Positions 44,999 through 55,001 of a stretch of DNA of 64,000 nt are shown here, one piece after another. Origin of the DNA: Ilyonectria destructans (taxonomy: Eukaryota; Ascomycota; Sordariomycetes; Hypocreales; Nectriaceae); NCBI GenBank assembly GCA_020740775.1, contig JAHEWK010000022.1, positions 682,001-746,000 of the forward strand. The letters are read 5' to 3'. A program made the position numbers and the translations under genes. How positions within the stretch are numbered: the first letter of the stretch is position 1; each line of letters starts with the position of its first letter. The notes beneath the pieces are model-generated. The model worked only from the letters and a program-made list of their open reading frames with translations, made no database searches and had not been told where the DNA came from.

Positions 44999-45052
44999 CG
45001 TAAATAGAGTTTGAATAGGCGACATCGGCAAGAAACGAAGAGGTCGACTCCA
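44999..45052 (-). repeat. dispersed repeat R3, truncated copy
   Basis: CGTAAATAGAGTTTGAATAG and following bases match 25852-25905 and the inverse of 47725-47775. It is joined directly to the R1 right part. Confidence 0.85.
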
Positions 45053-45440
45053 CTACAGTCTTTTCGTGTCTTGAGTTTGAACAAGTGTTGCGCGACGTTT
45101 GACGTGTGTTTGTCGTGCGTCATGCGTCGTGCGTCATCTCCAACCTTGTCACTTGTCATGAACGTGATGACGCTTTGCGCGGCGACGGTACACTAATACA
45201 TCCAGACCCGCCGCAAGAGCCTGATACAGTTCACTGCCGTGGAGGTAGACAAATAGACAAACGCTCTTGGTCGGGAGCGGGTCCGTCAGGGTGTCGCTGT
45301 AGGGCGAGGTTTGGGCAACGAACGCCAGGCGGAGCTGGAGAGAGGGCGAGATGATGAGGGTCAGTTGGAGAGGGTCAACTGGAGAGGGTCAACTGGAGAG
45401 GGTCAACTGGAGAGGGTTACTTGGAGAGGGTTAACTGGAC
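45053..45440. repeat. dispersed repeat R1, right part, copy 2
   Basis: Matches 63474-63820 from ACTACAGTCTTTTCGTGTCT to the GGAGAGGGTCAACT tandem units. This copy has five or six 14-bp units (45355-45437); the copy near 63.8 kb has two. Confidence 0.9.
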
Positions 45441-46206
45441 CCGGTAACCCCGCCTGTTAACCTTGCTGTGATTTATCGAGGAACATATTCATCCTGAACG
45501 TCGCAGTGTCGCAACCTCTGCTAAGTTTGAAGCGGTTGGAGGTAGGCATAGTAACTTACCTGATGGAAACCTACTAGAACATGAGTTGACTACGCAGAAT
45601 ACCTGAGTGATAAGACGTCGTGACGCTGAGAAAACTACCTTACGCGTGATCGTTTTGAGGGTCCGTATGCCGAAGCATGCTAGTGCAAATGAGTCATCAG
45701 TCACGTACGTACGACGCGAGGTGTTGAACGAAGACACTCTAATGGGAGTCGGGTAATTCATCCCTAGCTCCCGGTACGCACCGTCATGAGTTAGGAAGTA
45801 TCCCTTCCTAACTCTATTACGCGGAACTAATCGATTAGCCTTGATGGAAAGTCTTTTGCCATTTTCTCGTGACAAAGGGTGTAGATGCCGCACCGCAGGA
45901 AGTGCTTGCGCCATGCCCCATCTCTCCTACGGCGCTCGACCGGAATAGTTACACAAGCAATAACATCGTAATCGACTCCCAGGCACCGTAAAATCCAATT
46001 CTATACAGTTCGCAGTTTTTTGAGTTATCATTGATACTTTGTGTATATAAATGCTATCTCACTCTATTGATTGATCTACTTTTTGAGGCGTGCATCGCTG
46101 TGGTTGGTTTGCTGTGGAATTCTTCCTCCAGTTTGAACCGACTTTGAAATCGTCACAGGCCAGAGCCTGATAGAGGTTCCGGCTGTGCCGGAACCAACCG
46201 ACCAAA
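45441..46206. other. intergenic, no supported gene
   Basis: No recognised ORF. Ends in a perfect small hairpin, GGTTCCGGC TGT GCCGGAACC (about 46172-46192), and a second GC-rich one at 46207-46238. Confidence 0.55.
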
Positions 46207-47560
46207 TCGGGCCGAGGGGCCGGCGAAGCCCGGCCCGTATGTGTATATATGAATGTATATGAATGTGTGTTATTTATACGTGTGTGTGATATGAACGTGT
46301 GTTGAACGTGTGTTATATGAACGTGTGTGTATATGAACGTGTATATATGAACGTGTATATATGAACGTGTGTGTATATGTACGTGTGTGAACGTATATGA
46401 ACGTGTGTGTTGAACGTGTGTGAACGTGTGTGCTGAACGTGTGAACGTGTGTGAATGAACGTGTTATACGTGTGTTCTATGAACGTGTGTGTTGAACGTG
46501 TGTTGAGCGTGTGTGTTATGTATATGAACGTGTGTGTTGAACGTGTGTTGAACACGTTCATACACGACACATACGTTCAACACACGACACACACGTTAAC
46601 ACACACTAACACACACGTTCAACACACGTTCATATAAACACGTTCATAGACACACACGTAACACACACGACACACACGTTCACACACGTTCATATAAACA
46701 CGTTCACACACACGTACACACGTATAAACACACACGTTCATAACACACAGGTTCATATAACTTCAACACACACGTACACGTTCAACACACACGTTCATAT
46801 ACACGTTCATATACACACATTCAACACACATAACACACGTTCAACACACACGTTCAACACACACGTTCGTATAAATAACACACGTGTATGAACGTGTATG
46901 TTATATGAACGTGTGTGAACGTGGTTGAACGTGTGTGTTGAACGTGTGTTCTATGAACGTGTGTGTTCGTGTGTGTTGAACGTGTGTGTATGAACGTGGT
47001 TGAACGTGTGTGTACGTGTGTGTTAGTAACGTGTGTGTTATGTGTGTGCTATGAACGTGTGTGTATATGAACGTATATGAACGTGTGTGTTGTGTGTGTT
47101 GAACGTATATGAAAGTGTGTGTTGAACGTGTGTGTCTATGAACGTATATGAACGTGTGTGAACGTGTGTTATATGAACGTGTGTTCTATGAACGTGTGTT
47201 ACACACACGATCAACACACACGTATATATAACACGTTCACACACGTTCAACACACATAACACACACGTTCAACACACACGTTCATATAACACACACGTAC
47301 ACACACGACACACACGTTCATAGAACTTCAACACACATAACACACACGTTACTAACACACACGTACACACACGTTCAACCACGTTCATACACACACGTTC
47401 AACACGACACACACGTTCAACACACACGTTCACACACACGTACACACACGTTCAACACACACGTTCAACACACACACGTACATATAACTTCAACACACGT
47501 TCATATAAATAACACACACGTTCACACACGTTCATAACACACGTTCATAACACACACGTA
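46207..47560. repeat. strand-switching ACACACGTTC / GAACGTGTGT arrays
   Basis: GC hairpin (about 46207-46238), then about 1.3 kb of degenerate units built from GAACGTGTG(T). Four blocks alternate in orientation: about 46240-46550 GAACGTGTGT, 46550-46880 ACACACGTTC, 46885-47195 GAACGTGTGT, 47196-47560 ACACACGTTC. The block junctions are palindromic (for example GTGTGTTACACACAC near 47200). Confidence 0.9.
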
Positions 47561-47567
47561 CACACTC

Positions 47568-47838
47568 GGAACATTCATGCGGTGCGACCAAATACCTTAA
47601 TCACGAAGCTAAGCGACACAGATTCAAACGTCTCAAAGCTAAATTATCATGTAAGTTAGTTGAAAACGGCAACCTCATGCTGTACCGTGCAGACACACAT
47701 GTCGCAAACCAAAACAACAGAGTCGACCTCTTCGTTCCTTGCTGATGTCGCCTATTCGAACTCTATTTACGTCGCACTTCAAACGACACACACCCTCGAG
47801 ACATGTCAAAAGTCTAAATTGACAAGTAGGGAACCTTT
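47568..47838 (+). repeat. dispersed repeat R3, copy 2
   Basis: Inverse match to 25785-26054; begins GGAACATTCATG and ends CAAGTAGGGAACCTTTTTAG. Confidence 0.85.
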
Positions 47839-47849
47839 TTAGGGCGCTC

Positions 47850-47955
47850 ACATCCCATGATCAACCGATGGAACAAGCCAATGGCGGTTGGGCTGCGGCA
47901 TAATCACGACATCTCCTTCATCGGAACCCAAAGCAAGACAATGGCGCTGACGTTT
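47850..47955 (+). pseudogene. Helitron helicase-like fragment
   Basis: The frame MINRWNKPMAVGLRHNHDIS then FIGTQSKTMAL corresponds to the segment of Helitron Rep/helicase-like proteins that reads LNR(W/Y)N..(I/M)...R.NHDI.FI.T..K..AL. Only about 35 residues are conserved; the sequence downstream does not continue as YYxTNYxTK. A short relic. Confidence 0.65.
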
Positions 47956-48249
47956 AGCAGTGCAGGGCTTATGGTGGCGCCGTTGAGAAATCCGTTGGGC
48001 AGGGAGATAGTGGCTATGGCTCAGTGCATTCGATCGTGGAGCAAGGCTGGGATCTACACGCCTTCGCTGCCTTTGCTTTGCCTAAGTGATGGCGAATGGG
48101 TTGTTGTACTTGCGTCGCCGAAGGACCGCAAGCGACTTCTGATCTGTCTAGTACCTGTTTTACACCAAATTGACTATGTTCTGCGATGTCTCTTGCCATG
48201 TCACGATTTCCTCTGACCTTGTCTACCTTCGCTGGGATTAGTCATCTGT

Positions 48250-48430
48250 TCGATCGAATTCGAATCGAATGAAAGGTGCTTGATTCGGTATCGAATCTAT
48301 GGGAGGCGTGCCAGATTCGAATCGAATCATATATGGCTACGCCGGAATCGAATGCCAAGCCATCGAATCGAATGGCAAGGCCGGGCATTCGATTCGATAG
48401 ATTCGATAGATGTCCGACCCTGCACGGTGA
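48250..48430. mobile_element. hAT-like terminus with subterminal ATTCGA repeats
   Basis: The right end reads TGTCCGACCCTG, the inverse of a CAGGGTCGGACA-type hAT terminus. Inside it there are about ten copies of ATTCGA/TCGAAT in about 170 bp in both orientations, as expected for subterminal transposase-binding repeats. The other terminus and the transposase are not present, so this is a fragment and the call is inference. Confidence 0.5.
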
Positions 48431-48612
48431 CACACACGTTCATATAAATAACACACACGTTCATATAACACACACGTTCATATAACACACACGTTCATAT
48501 AACACACACGTTCATATAACACACACATTCATATAACACACACGTTCATATAACACACACGTTCATATAACACACACGTTCATATAACACACACGTTCAT
48601 ATAACACACACG
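48431..48612. repeat. ACACACGTTCATATA tandem array
   Basis: About ten near-identical 17-bp units (ACACACGTTCATATAAC). They are followed by AGTCACGTAAGTGCCACGCT, resembling the block after the GC-hairpin module at 18.7 kb. Confidence 0.95.
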
Positions 48613-48671
48613 TTCAAGTCACGTAAGTGCCACGCTAGCTTTCCGACAAAAACAACAGAACAAATTCTATT

Positions 48672-48856
48672 GAGTCTTGCTAATAGGACGGTATCGGATT
48701 GCTATTGGGACGGCACACGTGACTTTGTATGTGGAAGAGTGAAAAAGAGGAATTGAATTGAATAGTATGCGAAATCCGCAGCTGTATGTAATCTAAGGTT
48801 ACGTGTGCCGTCCCAATACTCAATAGAAATCCGATATCGTCCCATTAGCAAGACTC
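48672..48856. mobile_element. 185-bp MITE with 8-bp target duplication (hAT-type)
   Basis: Terminal inverted repeats of about 55 bp starting GAGTCTTGCTAAT; both arms contain GGACG.TATCGGATT and GGGACGGCACACGT. Perfect 8-bp flanking duplication ATTCTATT at 48664-48671 and 48857-48864. Eight-base duplications are characteristic of hAT elements. No coding capacity. Confidence 0.9.
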
Positions 48857-48864
48857 ATTCTATT

Positions 48865-49224
48865 ACATGTTTATCAGATGTCAGCGACTTGTAGCCCTGA
48901 CGCGGATTTCCAGCGACACCTTGGCGTTGCGAGGGTGGGGCACAAGAAGGACACCTGTCTGTAGGCAACCGGAGAGTTACGACAAGCAGGGTCAACAAAG
49001 GACGGGTGCAACGGGAAAGGAACCTGACAATCTAACCTCGACTTCCACGATCGACGCACGATCGACACGCGCGATGATAAGTATAGTACTGTACTACTGT
49101 ACCTACGTACCCTGAACGAGCGACACATGCATCGTAGCAGACCCACCGGAACATGTCGCCCCACGTGCGGTGCCGCGTGCGGTGTCGAGTGTCGTGTCGA
49201 GTTTCGTATGCATACGTATGTGCA
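48865..49224. other. intergenic, no supported gene
   Basis: Nothing beyond short ORFs downstream of the patatin gene. Confidence 0.55.
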
Positions 49225-52200
49225 TTAGTCCCGTCCGCGTTCCCGATGGTCCGAGCGGCCAAAGTGTGCGTTCAGCTGCTGCGCTTCGACAAGCTCCGAC
49301 AGACGAAACGGCGACCCGCTGATCGGGTACTCTGGAGAACCCTGCTGCAGAGTGATGGAGATGGTGGCATCGCCGCTCGTGAACTTGATCTTCTTCCTAA
49401 AGTTACCGCAGGAGGTCCAGAAGGACGCACCCGACAACGTACCAGGTACCCTGGAGCCGTTCACCCTGAAGACGGCCGACGACTGGACAAGCTTCTGCAT
49501 CAGGGCGGACAGAGCCTCGTCGGGGGCTCTACACAGACAGCGGATGCAGCCCGATCCTCTGAACTGCATACCCCGCTGGCTCGGAATGGCGTCTAGCTCA
49601 AAGTAGAACAGGCTGGCGACGATGCGTTTCGCCAATGCGCAGATGGCGCCCTGAAGCAGTCGGTCCTGGTGTACGGAGCGCTTCAGCCGCGGCACCGACC
49701 CCGCGTCGTCCAGCGGGGCTGGGGGGCCCAGGACGACTGCGTCGAGGCGGATGCACCTCTCGAAGAGCGGGGATGTCTTGGTGGACCTGTCAAAGTCGTC
49801 CATGGTCTTCTTGCCGCTTAGAAGTGACATGTATGCTTTGAACAGGCGGTAGAGGAAGTGCCTCTTGAAAAAGCCGGTTCTCTTGCCTGGCACGTGTTCA
49901 CGGCTTGCGCTCTCCATGCTGATGCCGGTTCCGAGACTGATGAGGTACTGGGGGAGGGATTGGGCCGGGTACAAGCTACGCAATTCTGAGAGGGCCAAGT
50001 TTATGGGATTATTCTGTATGACGCCGGCATCCTGGAGCAGGCCTACGCCGTTGATGTGCATGGGGGCAAAGTAACTTCTGGTGGGTTAGCTGAGGCTCAT
50101 GGGAGACGACTTATGCTGCAAGAGAGACTTTAATGAAAGAGGGTGGTAGAGACTAGAGAGAGGGGAGGGATGTCTACGCGCAGGGACGGACGGGGTGATC
50201 AAGGATACCTACGCTGGCGCCGCCGTGCAGCTGCGATTTCTTTCTCAAGTCAGCATTGGCATCGACAAAGACCACGAACTGTCGGCGCGACTCACACCTC
50301 CCATACTGCCAAGCCTTCCTCGCCGCGGTACACGTCGTAGCCTGTCTCGGTTAGCGAGGACACTCTTGCTGGCTGGGACTCTGGGAGGGGAGGCCAGCCC
50401 ACGCACCCTTTCTCTCCGACGTCTCCCCGACCCCGTTGTAGTTTGTGATGAGCAGCGGGCTCGGGGTCCAGGTCGGAGCGACCACCAACGCCAGCTTCGC
50501 GCCGATGGTGGATGCGTACGACGGAGCTGTCATGCTAGTGGTGGCATCGAAGATGGCCTTGAGCGTCACCTCCAGCGGCAGACTGTCGTAGAGGGCGTTG
50601 TTGACGACAGTCCACAGCTGGGAGATGCCAGGTAGTCCGGTCAGCTGGCCACGACGGAAGACTGTTGTGGCAAAGGCCTCGAATGCTCTGCTGCACTTCG
50701 CTGCTGTCCAACCCTTGAGGAACAGGGTGGAGAGAGCGAGGGCGCCTGCCATATCAGTACGGTCTAGTCCTGTCAAGCCACAACTAGCTACTCGTCGTTT
50801 GGGGGGGCCTGGGGAAACGGGAAAGGAAAATAGTGGGAAGAGGAACGTACCGGCACTGACCCCGGCGCATACCTGGAAGTGCTCCTGAACTGGGATGGGC
50901 AAGCCAATCTCCTCTTCCAGGAGCTCGAGGATTGTGGTGGGAATGATGCCTCGAACACCGCCGCCGTCGATGCACAGCACCCCCACACCGGCGGTGGGAG
51001 GCCGTACGCGCACGTGCAACCCTGCGTAGGCTCCGCACAAGAAGCAATGGTAGACGGTGAAGAACCGGGGTCCCTCCTCTGAAGCATGGCCGAAGACTCG
51101 GACGCAGTGCTCGCAGATGCTGTGGCGGCAGGGGAGCTCGTACTGGGGGACTCTTTGAATGCAGAGCAGACACGTGTCTCTGGTCCTGAGAGAGAGCCAT
51201 TGATCCTGATGCTTGTGGTAAGATTTGGCGTGCAGTTCGACTGCTGGTTCTCCGGAGCGATGCAGTTCGTCCATCCTCGCTACGATGGACTCGAGGAAGG
51301 TGTCAGAGTCTACGATTCCGGTGCTATTCTCGGTCTCGGGTTTGGTCTGAGCCGGAGTCTTGTTCCCGATTCTCAAGGCTTCCGAGCAGGCCTCGCGATG
51401 TAGGTCGTGGAACACGCGACGCGGCGGAAAAGCTAGGTTCAGTGTCAGTCTGTCTGTCTACTCGCGGCTGCTAGTGTGAAATCGCTCAGACACTCTACGT
51501 ACCGTGCATGCCTGGTGCGTAGTGATCGAGGAGCAAGCTCGCGGCGATGGCATCTGTGGCGAACTCGCCAAACCCCTGACCTTGACCTTGACCTAGGAGG
51601 GCGATGAATTTTCCCAAGTGCTGAGACAGGTCCGGAGTCACAGGTCGGGCGGTCCTGGATAGCTCGACATATCCCGGAAATGGCTGGTCCCGCTGCAAAG
51701 ACGCGTCAACGAGGGCCATCAGATGGTGGGCGGAGAAGAGCAGGCCAAGGTCACTCTTCCGACTCCTGGTCCTCTGCAGCAGCTTTCGCGTGAGCTTGAG
51801 GACCGCCTCTCGATCCTCGTCTCCCCCTTTGTCTCGGCCGCCGAAAGCATGTGAGCGTGTTACTGTCAACGCAGAAGGCCGGAGCATCCAGCTGTCCGAG
51901 GAGCCTTCAAGCACCCTTCGGACCTCTTCCTCCTTCACCTTGTGGCTAGTGAGGATAACCAAGAGCTCGGGAGCCAGCCGGGACTTGTCCTGGGTCCAAA
52001 GAGCAGAACGCCGCCAGCAAGCAAACTGCTCCAAGAGCAGAGCTAGACACTGTCGGCTCGAGCACGGGAAGCAGATGACGTCGATGTAGGGAAAAAGTAT
52101 TTGAAGGTGAGCGTTGGCTGGCCCCAGGCGTGGCTCGAGCGAAATTGACGTTTCGCTCATGATGGAACAGCATCGGCGGGGAGGGGTCAGACGGTCCGAG

Positions 52201-52499
52201 CCATGGGTGGGAAGCCTTGTGGCATTCGTCCGAGACAGAAACGACGTGGCCAGAAAGACTGGGTTAGGACTCGCGACGGAGTGAGGCTCGAGATCAAGGT
52301 GGACAGTGCTGCAAGCCGCAGCTGCGGAACGCTTCCGGGCCCCTCCCCTGCAGGTGAAGGTGAATACGAGCGACGGCGTCTGGGTCTCGGGATGCGGCAG
52401 CTGGTCGACCAGAGCCTTAAGCCTCCCGCTCTGCCGAACAAGCAGGCGGTCCTTGTCCTGCCTACTGGCTCTAGTCCATTCCGTATGTCCACAGCTCAT
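49225..52499 (-). CDS. patatin-like phospholipase with internal RING finger
   Basis: Predicted acyl hydrolase of phospholipids. Exons (minus): 52499-51503, 51432-50851, 50745-50407, 50341-50296, 50230-50213 (18 bp), 50077-49225; every junction is GT-AG and phase-consistent, giving 944 aa. N-terminal region about 1-330 contains IDVICFPCSS and LLFSAHHL, as in long fungal patatin proteins. A RING-type finger lies near residues 420-465 (CLLC..., CRHSICEHC, YHCFLC). The patatin domain follows: oxyanion DGGGVRG at about 488; nucleophile elbow GVSAG with Ser about 525, formed only after removal of the 105-bp intron; TAAPASYFAP; and catalytic DAG with Asp about 677 in LLQDAGVIQNNP. The last 250 residues are unassigned. 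All catalytic residues are intact. The 5' end is uncertain: ATG 52499 is the first in the frame, ATG 52160 is an alternative. Patatins of this kind are known Starship cargo and are linked to fungal self/non-self or bioactive-lipid responses. Confidence 0.87.
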
Positions 52500-52894
52500 A
52501 GACACCCCATGGTAACTTTGATCTCCGCTTCTTATAAACGATGGTCGGGCGGCATGCGCCAAGACGTGGGGTGCGACGAAAGCCAAACTCCGACTGACTA
52601 CGCCACGATTGACTCAGTAAGGAAGTCGATCGCTGTTGTGCCTGGCCTTTACTGAAGTCGGGGAAGCGTCGCTGAGCTATGAGGATCCGGATGACGGAGT
52701 GGAGAGTGCGTACTAAGGCAAGGATCAATGTGTAGGTAGCTAGCTCTGACGGTCAAGTATCTGTAGTAGTAGTCTACATGATCCCCATTGAGTCATCTTT
52801 TCTTTAGTTAGAATAGCGGACAGAAGCTTTATTACATTGAGTTCTATTGCAAATGATGCATCAACATCCCGTGTCCTACCATTTCCGAGGCACA
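52500..52894. other. short intergenic between patatin and TFIIE-like genes
   Basis: Tail-to-head spacing of the two minus-strand genes; it probably contains the patatin promoter. No motif assigned. Confidence 0.5.
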
Positions 52895-53693
52895 CTACCT
52901 GAACGTCCCCCCGTCAGTGCCTTGCCATCTGACAGTTTCTTGCTGGGTCCTTTCGCTCTCCGGGAGCATCTTGTACGCAGCCCAGAAGGACGAGCCCGGA
53001 AGCTTAGTCTGATCGACTTCGCGGAGACGGAGCTCAAAGAACCCTAGATCAGCAAAAAGACGCGTCGAAACGTCTTCCTTCTGGAGCAGCGCGGTGAGCT
53101 TGCGGCACTTTGGGCACAGCAGTCCATCTGGGCTGTCCTGATCCACCAGGTCAAGGACGGGCCACACGATTTCGCACCGCTCACAGTAGTGCTCAGGGTC
53201 CGTCGACTTTGGTGTTTCGGTTTCGTTCCTGATTGTGCTTAATCTCCACCTGATGGCGTGGATGGCTGCTGGGTAGTTGACGAAGCAGTACGTGTTGACT
53301 GTGTCGACCTGATGTCTGCCGGAAACAAGTGAGCGAAAGGGAAGCGATACGTGACTCACAGGTGAGCGATGAATGAGTTGTTTGGCGAGTGGTGGGTGAG
53401 TGATGTGTAAGTGGTGTGTGTAGGTACTAGAGGAGGAATATCTGAAATGACATACAGCTCCAGAATCCGAGCACTCTCCAGCTCGTTGCAGTAGGCTTGG
53501 ATGCGCCTCATGGGCAGCTCTAGATGTAGCGACAGCTCGTGCAATGACAGACTAAATCGCTATTAGCGAGTGCCTACCGCCACAACTGCCAAACTCACAT
53601 CTGTCGTTGGGTGAGCAGGTCAACTATGACCACTTGCTCAGAGGAATAGAAAGACCGTGCAACGCGCCGTATCAGGCTTTGTGCGGCTTCCAT
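52895..53693 (-). CDS. short TFIIE-alpha-like protein (winged helix plus zinc ribbon)
   Basis: Resembles the N-terminal half of the RNA polymerase II initiation factor TFIIE alpha subunit. Exons (minus): 53693-53599, 53551-53456, 53315-52895; introns of 47 and 140 bp, GT-AG, in phase, giving 203 aa. Residues 1-64: LIRRVARSFYSSEQVVIVDL, then ELSLHLELPMRRIQAYCNEL, the family winged helix. Residues about 68-95: YCFVNYPAAIHAIRWRL, parallel to TFIIE YYFINY..LVNVVKYKL. Residues about 112-140: CERC...WPVLDLVDQDSPDGLLCPKC, the zinc ribbon with all four Cys. The acidic C-terminal half that contacts TFIIH in the true subunit is absent, and the protein ends about 60 residues after the ribbon. Probably a divergent paralogue and not the essential factor. 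The ATG at 53693 opens the conserved region directly. Confidence 0.75.
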
Positions 53694-54261
53694 GACGTCA
53701 ATCTGCTCCTCGAAGATCCAGGCTTGAGGCGAAGCCGTCTCTGCTCATCACACCCAGGTTCGCTTGAAAGCAATCGGCTTCTGCGGGATCCATATATCCA
53801 TACAAGAGCATATTCCAGGCGGCCGCTGCGTTCTCGTTCATAACTGTGGATTGATCGCATACTGTAGAGGACATGTGTGCGTTGTAACTTGTTCACACGT
53901 GCAGTGGACAAGTAGCAGACTGTATTAGCCAGTACAATGGAACGATGAAACTGTTACATTTGTTTGTGGGTTGTCCTGACTCATCCTTACTGGCTAATGT
54001 ATGGTCATTACATGGCACGCCCACTGAAGCGACGTCTAGTTTCCGTCGTCTATTATCTATTGTCCGCTGTTCACATTCGACCTTTAGCTCCGCCGCGCGC
54101 AAGATCATACCTCAGCAAATACAGTGATACACTCCACTGAGATCACTACATACACTATCCTGTACTAGGGAGGAAGAATGTCAGGTGAGAGCACTGCATT
54201 GTATCATTATTGTATCTGTGTTGTAGCTACCACCAAGGCGTCCGCGTCCTGCGCTTCGTCT
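53694..54261. other. intergenic, no supported gene
   Basis: Short ORFs only. Confidence 0.5.
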
Positions 54262-55001
54262 TCAGATATACCACCACCTGTGTCCCGCACTGATGTCCAC
54301 CCACACTGCGTCTTCGTCCTCTTCCTCGTCGGAGAACGGGTCCGAGTCTTCTGCCTCCTCATCGCCGTTTACGATGTCGCACTCTGCCACGCTCCCCGGT
54401 CGACGCTGTCGCGAGTCGGACTCTCGCCGCCGGCTCGCTGTGGCACGCGTATTAATCACCACATTCCAAGGTTCCTCTCGTTCCTGAGGGACCCCGAGAA
54501 AACTGCCGATTAAATTCGCCTCCTCTAGGGTATCGTCGGAAAGTTTCTCCAGTAATGTCTCGGTGTCGACTGCTTTGGGTACAAGATACCCATCAGCGTC
54601 GAACCGGCAGACGTCCAGACCACGCTGATGTCTCGAGTACACGCCTAGGAAGTCTACAAGCTCTCTTGTTCTCCTGCAAGCGGTCTGGTCGTGGCGCCAG
54701 AGTGCCTCATTGTCCATGCATGACCGAAGTATCTCGCGAACCCGGCTCAGCTTGTAGCGTTCGTACGTAGTGGCCTGATTCGTCAAGGAATCGATGCGTT
54801 CCAGCGCTTCGGCGATATTGTCCCTGATATCCATTCTGCCAGGCATAAGCGTATCCCACTCTGGCAAGGTGATGTTTATATGTCCTGGGCGTGTTGCAAC
54901 ATCAGGGGCCAGTCTTCGCTCAATTCGCCGCGATCGGCCACAAAACACCGCAACGGTTCGTGTCCCTGAGCTGAGCCAGCAGTCCCTTGACTCAACATGA
55001 A
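54262..55001 (-). CDS. hypothetical protein with acidic C-terminus, 5' end unresolved
   Basis: An open frame of about 246 codons ending YI-stop. A TTACAG acceptor just upstream of 55001 suggests this is a 3' exon. A possible first exon ending at a GTGAGT near 55078 (ATG in MSPETCIRDERENELW) does not match in phase, so the 5' structure is unresolved; an internal ATG at 54846 is the fallback start. Visible features: two charged helices (about residues 70-125), an arginine-rich patch (RRRESDSRQRRP), and a strongly acidic stretch (DGEEAEDSDPFSDEEEDED-like) near the C-terminus. No known domain recognised. Confidence 0.45.
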
